From Roseofilum casamattae BLCC-M143 (GTDB lineage: Bacteria; Cyanobacteriota; Cyanobacteriia; Cyanobacteriales; Desertifilaceae), in the NCBI RefSeq assembly GCF_030068455.1, contig NZ_JAQOSQ010000002.1, forward strand, positions 248,001-312,000: DNA of 64,000 nt. The letters run 5' to 3'. The notes beneath the pieces are model-generated. The model was not told the DNA's origin. It saw only the letters and a list, made by a program, of their open reading frames with translations, and ran no database searches. The translations under genes and the position numbers were made by a program. Positions 16,216 to 26,199 of the stretch are shown piece by piece; position 1 is the first letter of the stretch, and each line of letters begins with the position of its first letter.

Positions 16216-17271
16216 ATGGGATCGACGACGGCACGAATCGCAATAGACGCAATGGGTGGCGACTACGCCCCCGATGAAATTGTCGCAGGAGCGCTCAGGG
16301 CAAAAGAAGAACTCGATGCCCAAATCCTGCTCGTGGGCGACCCCGAGCAAATCGAGCAATCGATAAGCAAACATACTCGCTCGCACCAACTAGAAATCGT
16401 CCCCTCCGAAGGCGTAATTGCCATGGACGAAGAACCTCTCGTGGCTCTGCGGCGCAAGAAAAAGGCCTCCATTAGCGTGGCGATGAATTTAGTCAAACAA
16501 GACCGAGCTGATGCCGTCGTCTCCGCTGGGCACTCCGGAGCGGCAATGGCAGCAGCCTTATTACGCCTAGGACGCTTGCCAGGCATCGATCGCCCCGCCA
16601 TTGGAGCAGTCTTCCCCACCTTAATGGCAAATAAATCCGTTCTAATTCTCGATGTTGGCGCCAATGTAGATTGTCGGCCGCAATTTTTAGAACAGTTTGC
16701 CCTCATGGGTACGGTTTATAGCCAATACGTGTTGGGCGTTGATGGCCCTAAAGTTGGGCTGCTCAATATTGGTGAAGAATCCTGCAAAGGTAACGATCTA
16801 GCCATTCGCACTCACGAGTTACTACAGAACAATCCCCTCGTTCCCTTTATTGGCAATGCGGAAGGTCGGGACGTGTTATCCGGGCAATATGATGTCATTG
16901 TTTGCGATGGGTTCGCGGGCAATGTCTTGCTCAAATTTGCCGAAGCCGTCGGTAGCGTAATGCTGCAGATTGTGCGAGAAGAATTGCCGCAAGGAATCCG
17001 CGGGCAAGTGGGTGCAGCCATTCTCAAACCCAATTTACGGCGGATTAAACAACGTTTAGACCATGCCGAGCATGGGGGCGCTCTGCTCTTGGGCGTGGCA
17101 GGTATCTGTATTATCAGTCATGGCTCGGCTCAAGCTCCGACCATCTTTAATGCCATTCGCATGGCCAAAGATGCTGTAGACAATCACGTGTTGGATCGCC
17201 TGAAAGGACAATATCAAAAAACCTTAGCTGGCTTAGGAACGACTCAACTCGATAGCCCAAGTGAGGGATAA
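16216..17271 (+). CDS. plsX: Phosphate acyltransferase PlsX
   Basis: A 351-residue protein of normal PlsX length with IAIDAMGGDYAPDEIVAGAL at residues 8-27, VVSAGHSGAAMAAALLRLGR (about 99-118), VLILDVGANVDCRP (about 139-152) and a late EHGGALLLGVAG loop. PlsX converts acyl-ACP into acyl-phosphate on the inner face of the membrane. PlsY (encoded here at 38072) then uses that product to acylate glycerol-3-phosphate. It heads a co-directional plsX-fabH-fabD set, the classic bacterial fatty-acid/phospholipid gene order. The 58-base gap to fabH would allow co-transcription. Confidence 0.95.
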   Translation: MGSTTARIAIDAMGGDYAPDEIVAGALRAKEELDAQILLVGDPEQIEQSISKHTRSHQLEIVPSEGVIAMDEEPLVALRRKKKASISVAMNLVKQDRADAVVSAGHSGAAMAAALLRLGRLPGIDRPAIGAVFPTLMANKSVLILDVGANVDCRPQFLEQFALMGTVYSQYVLGVDGPKVGLLNIGEESCKGNDLAIRTHELLQNNPLVPFIGNAEGRDVLSGQYDVIVCDGFAGNVLLKFAEAVGSVMLQIVREELPQGIRGQVGAAILKPNLRRIKQRLDHAEHGGALLLGVAGICIISHGSAQAPTIFNAIRMAKDAVDNHVLDRLKGQYQKTLAGLGTTQLDSPSEG

Positions 17272-17329
17272 TTAGCGGTATTGGTTGCAGGCACAGTAAT
17301 GCCTGCAATCCCATTGCTAAATAATAGAA

Positions 17330-18331
17330 ATGTATATGAAACACATTGGCATTGCGATCGCCGGGAGTGGCTCGGCAACTCCCTCTAGCAAATTGAGCAA
17401 TCACGGTCTCTCCGACATCGTTGAGACCTCAGATGAGTGGATTCGCACTCGCACCGGGATCGGGCACCGTCGCTTATCGGCTCCTGGGGAATCTTTAACG
17501 CAAATAGCTACCCAAGCGGGAGTACAGGCGTTGGAGATGGCTGGAGTTGCTCCGACCGACCTGGATTTGATTATACTGGCAACGTCAACCCCGGATGATT
17601 TATTTGGCAGTGCCAGTCAAGTCCAAGCGGCATTAGGCGCAACGCAAGCTGCCGCCTTTGACCTTACGGCAGCTTGCTCCGGATTCTTGTTCGCTTTAGT
17701 GACTGCATCTCAGTATATTCGCAGCGGAGCCTATCAGAAAATCTTAGTTATTGGGGCCGATCTGCTCTCGCGATGGGTTGATTGGAGCGATCGCACCACC
17801 TGCGTTCTCTTTGGAGACGGAGCCGGGGCTGCGGTCATAGAAGCAACCTCCCAAGCCGACAACTTGCTGGGATTCCAGCTCAATAGCGATGGTAGCTTGA
17901 ATCACTGCTTGCGGTTAGCCGCTCGGACGGAAGCCCAAGAGTTATGCTCTGATGTGAGCATTGCTCAAGGCAACTATGCCTTCATTTCGATGAATGGTAA
18001 AGAGGTCTATCGGTTTGCCGTACAAAAAGTACCAGAGGCCCTCGAAAAAAATATCTTGCAAGCTAACCTCACCAGCGATGACATCGACTGGTTAGTCTTA
18101 CATCAAGCCAATCAACGGATTCTGGACGCAGTGGCCAAGCGGCTGAACATTCCCTCAGAAAAAGTCTTGAGTAATTTAGCCAATTATGGTAACACTTCTG
18201 CTGCCTCAATTCCCCTCGTTTTGGATGAGGCAGTGCGCGCTGGAAAAATTAAACCGGGCGATTTAATTGCTGCTTCCGGGTTCGGAGCTGGCTTAACTTG
18301 GGGATCGGCAATATTCCGCTGGGGACGATAA
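17330..18331 (+). CDS. fabH: 3-oxoacyl-ACP synthase III (FabH)
   Basis: A 333-residue canonical KASIII. The catalytic Cys116 sits in LTAACSGFLFAL, the catalytic His in WLVLHQANQRIL (about residue 261) and the Asn in LANYGNTSAASIP (about residue 291). The C-terminal ASGFGAGLTWGSAIFRW completes the fold. It condenses acetyl-CoA with malonyl-ACP to start fatty-acid synthesis in the cytosol. The ATG two codons downstream (MKHIGIAIAG) is an equally good start. Having all three catalytic residues intact here makes it a useful local control for the atypical KASIII-like protein at 52912-54039, which has lost the His. Confidence 0.95.
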   Translation: MYMKHIGIAIAGSGSATPSSKLSNHGLSDIVETSDEWIRTRTGIGHRRLSAPGESLTQIATQAGVQALEMAGVAPTDLDLIILATSTPDDLFGSASQVQAALGATQAAAFDLTAACSGFLFALVTASQYIRSGAYQKILVIGADLLSRWVDWSDRTTCVLFGDGAGAAVIEATSQADNLLGFQLNSDGSLNHCLRLAARTEAQELCSDVSIAQGNYAFISMNGKEVYRFAVQKVPEALEKNILQANLTSDDIDWLVLHQANQRILDAVAKRLNIPSEKVLSNLANYGNTSAASIPLVLDEAVRAGKIKPGDLIAASGFGAGLTWGSAIFRWGR

Positions 18332-18504
18332 TTAACCTTCCCTCAAGCCAAACGAGCAGAAGAGTAGAGAAACGGGTATTTGGAGTATTAATCACAACAG
18401 TCGATCGCTCCGATTTCCCTTTCTCCTCTTCTACGGCTTTCTCCTGGCTCTTTGAGGGTATTTAATTATTAACGATTAATCATTTTTAAAGATCGATAAA
18501 ACAA

Positions 18505-19386
18505 ATGACAAAAACAGCCTGGTTATTTCCCGGACAAGGATCGCAAAAAAGCGGTATGGGAGCTGACTTACAAAAAACAGAGATCGGTGCCAAACGCTTG
18601 CTGGAAGCTGAAGACATTTTAGGATGGTCGGCGATCGACATCTGTCAAGGCGAGCAAGAAATCTTATCGAAAACGCTCTACACTCAACCTTGCTTGTATG
18701 CGATCGAAACTATCTTAGTCGATCTATTGCACGATAAAGGTAAATCCCCGAGTGTAGTCGCCGGCCATAGTTTAGGCGAATATGTCGCCCTCTATGCTGC
18801 TGGAGTGTTTGACTTTGCGACCGGTTTAAAGTTAGTGAAACGTCGTGCCGAGCTAATGGATCGGGTTGCCGGTGGTAAAATGGCAGCCTTGATTGGGTTT
18901 AAATCAGAAGAGCTAGAAAAACTGCTAGCAGAAACTCCAGATGTGGTATTGGCCAATGATAATAGTGCCATGCAAGTGGTGATTTCAGGTAAGCCAGAAG
19001 GGGTTGCGGCGATTCTCTCGCAAATTAAAGTGAAAAAAGCCGTAGAATTGCCAGTATCCGGAGCCTTTCATTCTCCTTTGATGGCATCGGCTGCGGAAGA
19101 ATTTGCCACGGTTTTGCAGTCGGCAACCTTTAGTAATGCTCGCGTTCCAGTTCTTTGCAATGTGGAACCCTCTCCCGAAACTAATGGAGACATCCTAAAA
19201 GAGCGCTTAGTGAAGCAAATGACTGGTTCGGTGCGCTGGCGCGAAACCTGTCTGCAATTGGTTGAAGAGGGCATCGAAAGCGTGACGGAAATTGGTCCGG
19301 GTAATGTTCTTGTCGGTTTGGTAAAACGCACCTGTTCGGGGTTAGGATTAGAAAATATTAGAGAAGTAGCTCAACTCCCAGCCTGA
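18505..19386 (+). CDS. fabD: Malonyl-CoA:ACP transacylase (FabD)
   Basis: A 293-residue enzyme with the FabD hallmarks: TAWLFPGQGSQKSGMG at residues 4-19, the nucleophile Ser in VVAGHSLGEYVALYAAG (about residues 85-101), the conserved Arg about 25 residues further on in KRRAELM, and the catalytic His in SGAFHSPLM. It loads malonate from malonyl-CoA onto ACP for fatty-acid elongation. The 173-base spacer after fabH is AT-rich and may carry its own promoter, but I could not pick clear -10/-35 boxes. Confidence 0.95.
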   Translation: MTKTAWLFPGQGSQKSGMGADLQKTEIGAKRLLEAEDILGWSAIDICQGEQEILSKTLYTQPCLYAIETILVDLLHDKGKSPSVVAGHSLGEYVALYAAGVFDFATGLKLVKRRAELMDRVAGGKMAALIGFKSEELEKLLAETPDVVLANDNSAMQVVISGKPEGVAAILSQIKVKKAVELPVSGAFHSPLMASAAEEFATVLQSATFSNARVPVLCNVEPSPETNGDILKERLVKQMTGSVRWRETCLQLVEEGIESVTEIGPGNVLVGLVKRTCSGLGLENIREVAQLPA

Positions 19387-19460
19387 ACTAGCAGCTCAAT
19401 GGTGCCTGCTGGAAAAGGGTTTGACCCTAGCGTCGTGCAAGCAAGCACTATAACTGGCAT

Positions 19461-20369
19461 ATGGCTCAAAGTCGCGATCCATCCCCAATTATCTTTATCC
19501 TCTTGTTCTTAATTTTGGCAGCCGGAGGTGGGTACTGGTTTTTCTGGCGACAACCTTCGTCAGATTTGTCTCAAACTACGGTAACATCAGCGAACACGGA
19601 CCCCGCACTACCCCAACCGACTCAACCGGAGACTCCGCCAAGGGAAGCATTCTCCAAACCCACTTCGGTTCCTCCAGGAACGGTGGTGCGGATTGATGGT
19701 AGTACGAGTATGGTTAGCTTAAATCAAACGTTGAAAGAAGAGTTTGAACGTCAATTCCCGAATACGAGCATTATTACTCAAGCCAATGGTTCGGATAAGG
19801 GAATTCGGGGATTGTTGAGCGGACAGGTGGATATAGCGGCGGTATCGCGGCCGTTGTCTGCTGGGGAAACAGCGGAAGGGTTAGTCGCTTTCCCAGTGGT
19901 GGGCGATCGCATTGCCATTGCCATTGGTAATAGCAATCCCTTATCCCAAGGTCTCGCGTCCGGGCAGGTGAAAGATATTTTTCAAGGAAAGATTACGAAC
20001 TGGTCTCAGGTGGGAGGGCCCGATCTTCCGATCCAGGTCATTAATCGACCGGCAATTAGCGGGACTCATCAAGTGTTTCGCGAGCTGGTTTTACAAGGAG
20101 AACCGTTTGGCACAACGCCCAATATCACTATCTTGGAGCGAGATGCAACGACTCCAATGTTACGCCAGTTAGGTAATGATGGTATTGGCTATGCTACTGC
20201 TGCTCAGATTATTAATCAACAAACTGTCCGAGCAATTGCTATTGATGGTATATTACCTGAATTTTCTGGCTATCCCTATACGCGCACGTTATTTTATGTC
20301 TATCAAAACCCGCCTAGTGATGCTGTAAAGGCATTTCTGGGTATGGTAGAGCACGATCGTGGAAACTAG
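19461..20369 (+). CDS. PstS-like phosphate-binding-family protein, membrane-anchored
   Basis: A 302-residue protein with one N-terminal membrane helix (about residues 8-28), a Pro/Thr/Ser-rich linker to about residue 72, and then a type II periplasmic binding domain. The binding-domain pattern is VVRIDGSTSMVSLNQTLKEE, later NGSDKGIRGLLSGQVDIAAVSRPL, DIFQGKITNWSQVGG and NRPAISGTHQVFRE, as in PstS/SphX. Such proteins capture phosphate or another oxyanion for ABC import. There are no pstCAB genes beside it, so it may act as a sensor, as a scavenger, or with a transporter encoded elsewhere. It begins 74 bases after fabD and ends 17 bases before the transglutaminase gene, so it could be co-transcribed with the latter. 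Confidence 0.8.
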   Translation: MAQSRDPSPIIFILLFLILAAGGGYWFFWRQPSSDLSQTTVTSANTDPALPQPTQPETPPREAFSKPTSVPPGTVVRIDGSTSMVSLNQTLKEEFERQFPNTSIITQANGSDKGIRGLLSGQVDIAAVSRPLSAGETAEGLVAFPVVGDRIAIAIGNSNPLSQGLASGQVKDIFQGKITNWSQVGGPDLPIQVINRPAISGTHQVFRELVLQGEPFGTTPNITILERDATTPMLRQLGNDGIGYATAAQIINQQTVRAIAIDGILPEFSGYPYTRTLFYVYQNPPSDAVKAFLGMVEHDRGN

Positions 20370-20386
20370 AGCACTTTTGAGAGATT

Positions 20387-22711
20387 ATGGCGAATTCATC
20401 CCAGAGACCCGGACTATCTCAGTTGCAGGCCTATTTTAATCGCTTTCCAAAACCGGTTGCAGAAGAATCAATGCTGCTGCGAATTTTGGTGCAGTGCTTG
20501 GTTAGTGTTGGCATTATGGCGACTGATGTGGCGGCGGGAACGCAGATGAGTATTTGGGCCGTTCCTCTGGGGTTTGTGGGAGCGGGATGGAGTTGGTATC
20601 GGCGCAACGATCGCAATGTGGTGACGAAATTTGGGATTGCGATCGGAATGTTAGTCGCTTTGTTTGCCTTTTTTGGCAACTTGTTTACTCAACTGAACGA
20701 TACCCGACTAGTTCTCGCCGAACTGTTAGTTCACTTGCAAGTATTACATAGCTTCGATCTCCCTCGCCGCAAAGATTTGGGCTATTCCACCATCATTGGA
20801 CTAATTCTGATCGGAGTTTCAGCGACTCTCAGTCAAACTTTCGCCTTTTCCCCGTTGCTCTTCCTCTTTCTGGTCGTTTCGCTACCTGCCTTAGTCTTAG
20901 ATTATCGGTCTCGTTTGGGACTGGCTCCCCTGAGTTTCGGACGGAATGGGCGATCGCCGAGCAGCAGAACTCCCTTTGCCCCAGAATTGTCTCCCCGGAA
21001 ATTGGGATTCACGCTCTTGGTTATTGTGGGATTGGGATTAGCCTTATTTGCGGCATTTCCGCGAGTGCCAGGCTATCAACTGCGCAATTTCCCGGTTAGC
21101 GCTCCTCCGGAAATGCAACAAGAGGAACAAACGTTTCAGGGACTGCCCGGAGCAATTACTAATCCCAATGAGGATGGCGATGAAGACGGCGAGGGTACGG
21201 GGAGTGGGGAGGCTTCCGATCGCGGCGCCGGGCAAATGGACGAGACGCTCTATTATGGATTCAATCGTCGCATGAACCAGAACCTGCGCGGACAATTAAT
21301 TCCCGAGGTGGTACTGCGGGTGCGATCGCAGAGCGAAGGGTTTTGGCGCGTGTTAGCCTTCGATCGCTACACCGGACAAGGTTGGGAACTCGGAGATGAG
21401 GAAACTCAGATTCTCGAGCGTCCTTCATGGTCTTATCGATTTTATATTCCTCGGATTCCATCCTTAGCCAGAAGTCGCGAAATCGTGCAAACCTATACGG
21501 TGGTGAGCGAACTGCCGAATCTGGTTCCCGCACTCGCTCAACCGAAAGCGTTGTATTTTCCAGCTCAGGAAATTGCCATGGACAAACATGGAGCCATGCG
21601 ATCGCCGCTGAATCTGCGCGTCGGATTAACATTTACCGCAATTTCGCAAGTTCCGTATCGCGATCGCTCTTTGCTGCGAGAAGCCTCTACGGACTATCCA
21701 AAAAATATTCGCGATTTATATCTGCAAATTCCGCCAGAAATTAGCGATCGCATTCGCCAGAAAACAGAAGAAGCCTTGGCAACCTCTCCAACTGCGATCG
21801 AAACACCTTATGAAAAAGCATTATATCTCGCGCAATATCTGAAACAGCGCTACACCCTGCAAGCAGAATTACCTTTTTTTGAGGCAGATCGAGATTTAGT
21901 TGAAGAATTTTTATTTAATTATGAAGGCGGTTACCCCGATCATTTTTCCACCGCGTTAACTATCATGTTACGGGCGATCGGGATTCCGGCGCGACTGGCA
22001 GTAGGCTTTGGGCCGGGAGAATTTAATCCCTTTACCGGCCTCTATGTGGTGCGCAATACCGACGCCTTTGCTCTGACTGAAGTTTACTTTCCTCAATACG
22101 GTTGGTTTACCTTCGATCCAATTCCCGGTCATCCGTTAATTCCTCCTTCCATTTCCGACTATCAAAGCTTTAGCGTTTTGCGGCAATTTTGGAATTGGGT
22201 GGCGGGTTGGTTGCCCTCTCCAGTGAAAAATGCGTTTGCTGCCCTGGGTGCTTTTATTATGACCCTAGTTATCGGCTCCTTAGTCAGATTATGGCAATTA
22301 GTCTCTTCGGGATGGGCGGGTTTCTTTATCGGGTCAATTATTTGTATCATTGGTATCTTTATCCTGTGGTTATTATTCCGGCGATGGCAACAGTGGCGAC
22401 GGCAACGATGGCTGGCGAAATTATCTCCAATGGAGAGAGTTTATCAGGAGTTTTTATCAATTTTACGAGAAGCAGGCTATCCCAAACATGCTGCACAAAC
22501 GCCTCAAGAGTACGTGCGAACCTTGCCGGATGATTATCTCTCAGAAATGGGGACAAGCATTCATGATATTGTGCGCGCTTATGTTGAATGGCGTTATGGA
22601 GGAGTAGCCGTTAACTCGGTTGCCGATCTCAAGAGTAAGTTAGCCGCACTAAAACAGCATTCGCGGAAACGACAATTAAACACGATATCGATTGGTTCTA
22701 CCAAGTCTTAA
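20387..22711 (+). CDS. TgpA-like transmembrane transglutaminase (DUF3488 plus transglutaminase core)
   Basis: A 774-residue protein. Residues about 25-235 carry five to six membrane helices (DUF3488/TgpA N-terminal). A soluble part follows, including an acidic linker (EDGDEDGEGTGSGE, about 262-275), then the transglutaminase-like core, where LFNYEGGYPDHFSTALTIMLRAIGIPARLAVGFGPGE is visible around residues 505-545. The usual nucleophile is Cys in a G-x-C-x-x-F-A/S motif. Here that place reads Gly-Gly-Tyr-Pro-Asp-His-Phe-Ser, so the Cys is replaced and catalysis may be lost. A further helix pair (about 600-660) and a DUF4129-type tail (about 685-745) follow. The function in cyanobacteria is unknown. 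Confidence 0.85.
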   Translation: MANSSQRPGLSQLQAYFNRFPKPVAEESMLLRILVQCLVSVGIMATDVAAGTQMSIWAVPLGFVGAGWSWYRRNDRNVVTKFGIAIGMLVALFAFFGNLFTQLNDTRLVLAELLVHLQVLHSFDLPRRKDLGYSTIIGLILIGVSATLSQTFAFSPLLFLFLVVSLPALVLDYRSRLGLAPLSFGRNGRSPSSRTPFAPELSPRKLGFTLLVIVGLGLALFAAFPRVPGYQLRNFPVSAPPEMQQEEQTFQGLPGAITNPNEDGDEDGEGTGSGEASDRGAGQMDETLYYGFNRRMNQNLRGQLIPEVVLRVRSQSEGFWRVLAFDRYTGQGWELGDEETQILERPSWSYRFYIPRIPSLARSREIVQTYTVVSELPNLVPALAQPKALYFPAQEIAMDKHGAMRSPLNLRVGLTFTAISQVPYRDRSLLREASTDYPKNIRDLYLQIPPEISDRIRQKTEEALATSPTAIETPYEKALYLAQYLKQRYTLQAELPFFEADRDLVEEFLFNYEGGYPDHFSTALTIMLRAIGIPARLAVGFGPGEFNPFTGLYVVRNTDAFALTEVYFPQYGWFTFDPIPGHPLIPPSISDYQSFSVLRQFWNWVAGWLPSPVKNAFAALGAFIMTLVIGSLVRLWQLVSSGWAGFFIGSIICIIGIFILWLLFRRWQQWRRQRWLAKLSPMERVYQEFLSILREAGYPKHAAQTPQEYVRTLPDDYLSEMGTSIHDIVRAYVEWRYGGVAVNSVADLKSKLAALKQHSRKRQLNTISIGSTKS

Positions 22712-22738
22712 TATCAATTAAGATTCAGAACAGCAGAG

Positions 22739-24274
22739 TTATTCCCCTTGTGGACGATCGCTTTTTTCGAGTTCTGGTAGTTTGAGTAATATACCAGCAA
22801 CCAACCAGTAATAAACAGCAACGGGATCGACATCAAGAGGATAATAGTAGGGAAAATAACTCACGATCGCAACGAATATCCAAAGACATAGAGCCAGTTG
22901 TTTTAAAGAGCGATCGCGAATGCTACGATAGGCTTGAAATGTTAATAATACAATGGCTGAAACGACAGCGAGAAAAGCGAGTAATCCGATGGGTCCAATT
23001 TCATAGAATACCTTAGCATGAAAGGTTTCAATTAAACGAGTAGGAGCAAATTTTCGTGCTGCATTCGTTGCCGCGCCAATGCCATGTCCCCAGAGTCCAT
23101 CCTGTTGATTCCATGTCCATACCCATTGCTTCCACATGAACTCATGAGGTGGAGAAACTGTCCAGCGATCCACTAAACTTTCGAGCCGTTGTTCGACGCG
23201 ATTTACTGTTTGGATAATCAGACCGCTAGCCAATATCGCACTTACCCATTGTATCGGTAAAAATCTTTTATTTGAGCTGGTTAGAATTTGGAGAACAATA
23301 AAGATGATGGGCACGAGAGCTAGTGCAATTCTTTGTCCGGAAAAAATTGACATAATCATCAGCAATCCGGTGGCGATCGCGCTAATAATTCGCCATCTGC
23401 GATCGGGGTCGCTAACATTAATTGCAAATAAGAAAAAGGTACTGGAAATTAGAAACCATCCCCATTGCCAAGGAGCAACAAATGTTCCAGGTAAGCGAAC
23501 TAATCCTGCTTTGGCATTATACAAAACAGCCCCACCCACAAAGCATTGTGCTTTTAAACTTGCACGATATATTGAAGGTCCGCTCAATCCTTCATTCCCG
23601 GAACAAATACCTTTTGTCAGGAGTAAGTATTGAATAAACCCGAATAAGCAGCAGGTGACAACGAGCAGGACTTGTGCGCGAGTGAGAAATAAGAGTTCAT
23701 CTTTACTATGAATTAAATAATAGCCGCACAGGATTAGTGGTATATAACTCAAGATAGTTTTAATTCCGACCAATCCCATCAAGAATTGATTGCCTAGGGT
23801 TGGTTCGATTTTCTCTCCAATAATGTTTACCCCAATAAAAGTGATGCTGACACAGAGAATTAGGGCAGATAAAGGAAGATATAAAGTTCTTATTTTTGAC
23901 CAAAATAGTTTAATGTAAGTACGGTCATTAATCAGAATCGAGCAGAGGGCAGGGATATAAAAAAAATCTTTAATTAAGTGAGTAAAACGGCTGCTATCGG
24001 CAAGCCCATGAGTGAAGGTTCCAGCAAAGGGTAAGTAGATAAACAGTGCCCACAAACCCCAGGCTGGATAAGTGTAGGAGATTCCAATAATTGCCAGGAT
24101 CAGGCTAACCCATAAGCCAGGAACTAATCCTTCGATCGCAGCGACCGATAGGCCGGGCAAAATAGCAAAAGCAATAAGTTGAATTAGCTCTCGGCGTTGC
24201 ATTAAATTCTGACAGCTAGAAATCCATCGGGAATTGAAGAGCTTCTCTGGTATTTTCAAAGAAACTCTCCTCAT
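22739..24274 (-). CDS. O-antigen ligase-like polysaccharide protein (second HpsL-like paralogue)
   Basis: A 511-residue integral membrane protein with about 11 helices. It is clearly related to the HpsL-like protein at 7166-8893. Shared landmarks include the ALFIYLPFAGTFTHGLADSS / ALWAFYIYMPFSGTVVYWVG region, the LVVTCCLFGFIQYLLL / CVLCLMQYQML helix, a Gly-rich loop ending in WQWGWFLISS / WHWGWYMICS, the FSGQRIALALVP / ISGQRIATLLVP segment, GHGIGAATNAARKF / GKGLGRATNSARAF, and a C-terminal PVAVYYWLVAGILLKLP. It lacks the basic Lys-rich tails. It probably acts in export-linked assembly of a polysaccharide in the plasma membrane. Its minus-strand neighbours are proS and a GT4 enzyme. Confidence 0.75.
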   Translation of the reverse strand: MRRVSLKIPEKLFNSRWISSCQNLMQRRELIQLIAFAILPGLSVAAIEGLVPGLWVSLILAIIGISYTYPAWGLWALFIYLPFAGTFTHGLADSSRFTHLIKDFFYIPALCSILINDRTYIKLFWSKIRTLYLPLSALILCVSITFIGVNIIGEKIEPTLGNQFLMGLVGIKTILSYIPLILCGYYLIHSKDELLFLTRAQVLLVVTCCLFGFIQYLLLTKGICSGNEGLSGPSIYRASLKAQCFVGGAVLYNAKAGLVRLPGTFVAPWQWGWFLISSTFFLFAINVSDPDRRWRIISAIATGLLMIMSIFSGQRIALALVPIIFIVLQILTSSNKRFLPIQWVSAILASGLIIQTVNRVEQRLESLVDRWTVSPPHEFMWKQWVWTWNQQDGLWGHGIGAATNAARKFAPTRLIETFHAKVFYEIGPIGLLAFLAVVSAIVLLTFQAYRSIRDRSLKQLALCLWIFVAIVSYFPYYYPLDVDPVAVYYWLVAGILLKLPELEKSDRPQGE

Positions 24275-24340
24275 AATACTCTACCCATCCGAAATGAGCA
24301 GTCAGGTCTGTTTCTGTTGGTTGTTCTGTATCAGACGCGA

Positions 24341-26149
24341 CTAGCTCTGTAACGCTTTTGCAATGCGATCGCCCAGGGTAGCAGCGACCTCGTCGATGGC
24401 GATCTCTTCCGCCGCTAGAGTTGCCCGTTCGACCAACTCAACATTACCCGACTTAATCGATCGCCCGGTAACCAACCGATAGGGAATGCCAATGAGATCG
24501 GCATCTTTGAATTTCACCCCCGCGCGCTCGTTGCGATCGTCGAGAAGTACTTCTATTCCTGCTGCTTGCAGTTGCTCGTACAAGCTCTCGGCGACTTCCA
24601 TTTGCTGGCTATCGGTAATATTCGGGACGCAAATAATCACCTGATAGGGAGCGATCGCCAGCGGCCAAATAATGCCATTGCGATCGTAGGACTGTTCCAC
24701 CGCCGCTTGCGCGAGACGGGAAACGCCTACTCCATAACATCCCATATAACAGGGAATTTCTTCCCCCTGTTCGTTGGTAAATGTGGCATTCATCGCTTGA
24801 GAATATTTCGTTCCCAGTTGAAAAATATGCCCCACTTCAATGCCGCGCGCCGTTTGCAAGATTTGGCTCGGATCGCGAACGGCGCGATCGCCAGCGCGAG
24901 CCGTATTCACATCAATAATGCGATCGGGTAAAGGGAACTGCTCGCCCCAGTTCGCGCCCACCACGTGATATCCGGTTTCATTCGCCCCAGTGGCAAAATT
25001 TTGCAGCTCTACCGCCGTGCGATCGACCAACCGCAAAAATTGGGGAGCAATATTCTCCTGTTGGGCAATATAGTCGTCTCCCAATCCCGGATCGATATAC
25101 CCCAGAGGTAAGGGTTTGGCCGCCCATTTACTTTGAGCCTCAGCATCGGGAACCGTCAGAGCTAGCACGGCTTTAGCTCCATAATTTCCGGCCAGAGCAG
25201 TTAACTCATTGGAAAGCTTCACCTCGTTCGCGTCGCGATCGCCGCGAATGCTTACCAACACCAGAACCGTTATTCCCGTATCGTACACTGCTTGATAGAG
25301 AATATTTTTCACCGTATTGGTCGGATCGCAACCGAGAGCGGTACAAAGAGTCGCGATGGTCGCTGTATTTGGGGTTTCCACCTTCTTATATTCGGTAAAT
25401 GGCGACGGTTGTACCTCGGCAGGCAAAGAAACTGCCTTCTCCACATTTGCCGCATACTGGCCATCTTCCGTATAGAGAACCTCATCTTCTCCAGCATCGG
25501 CTAACACCATAAACTCTTGGGAGACTCCACTGCCGATCGCCCCGGAGTCGGCTTGAACGGCTTGGAATTCCAAACCCGCACGGCGTAACATATTGCGATA
25601 GGCCCGATCCATATCGGCATAAGTTTGTTGCAAACTTGCCGGATCGGTATGGAATGAATAGCCATCTTTCATGATGAATTCTCGTCCGCGCATCAAACCA
25701 AACCGAGGACGAATTTCATCGCGAAATTTCGTTTGAATTTGGTAAAGATGGACTGGAAGTTGACGATAAGAGCGAATGGTCTCGCGGGCGATCGTGGTGA
25801 TTACTTCTTCATGAGTTGGCCCTAATCCTAATTCTCGATTTTGCCGATCTTCCAAGGCAAACATAATCCCTTCAGCTTTCGTATACGTCTCCCATCGTCC
25901 TGATTCTTTCCATAAGTCCGACGGTTGGAGTTGCGGTAGCAAGCATTCCTGCGCTCCTGTCGCATTCATCTCTTCGCGCACGATTTGCGACACTTTTTGC
26001 AGAACTCGCCACATGAGGGGAAGATAAGCATAGAGTCCGCTCCCAATGCGTCGGATATATCCCGCACGAACCAGCAATTTATGGCTAGGAATTTCTGCCT
26101 CTGCTGGGTCATCTCGCAGCGTATTAAACAGCATCTTTGACAGCCGCAT
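24341..26149 (-). CDS. proS: Prolyl-tRNA synthetase
   Basis: A 602-residue bacterial-type ProRS. The class II core is seen as [26 protein letters not shown] (motif 1 region, about 38-63), [15 protein letters not shown] (about 112-126) and [21 protein letters not shown] (motif 2, about 151-171). A YbaK-like editing insertion spans about 230-390 ([12 protein letters not shown] and onward). Motif 3 falls in [15 protein letters not shown]. The C-terminal anticodon-binding domain contains [28 protein letters not shown]. It charges tRNA-Pro in the cytosol. It starts 51 bases from the GT4 stop and is housekeeping. The start codon chosen gives [15 protein letters not shown], typical of the family. 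Confidence 0.97.
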   Translation of the reverse strand: MRLSKMLFNTLRDDPAEAEIPSHKLLVRAGYIRRIGSGLYAYLPLMWRVLQKVSQIVREEMNATGAQECLLPQLQPSDLWKESGRWETYTKAEGIMFALEDRQNRELGLGPTHEEVITTIARETIRSYRQLPVHLYQIQTKFRDEIRPRFGLMRGREFIMKDGYSFHTDPASLQQTYADMDRAYRNMLRRAGLEFQAVQADSGAIGSGVSQEFMVLADAGEDEVLYTEDGQYAANVEKAVSLPAEVQPSPFTEYKKVETPNTATIATLCTALGCDPTNTVKNILYQAVYDTGITVLVLVSIRGDRDANEVKLSNELTALAGNYGAKAVLALTVPDAEAQSKWAAKPLPLGYIDPGLGDDYIAQQENIAPQFLRLVDRTAVELQNFATGANETGYHVVGANWGEQFPLPDRIIDVNTARAGDRAVRDPSQILQTARGIEVGHIFQLGTKYSQAMNATFTNEQGEEIPCYMGCYGVGVSRLAQAAVEQSYDRNGIIWPLAIAPYQVIICVPNITDSQQMEVAESLYEQLQAAGIEVLLDDRNERAGVKFKDADLIGIPYRLVTGRSIKSGNVELVERATLAAEEIAIDEVAATLGDRIAKALQS

Positions 26150-26199
26150 TCTTTGTGTATTGCTCCAGGTTTAGACTGACTCCCTATTATCTCATAAGT

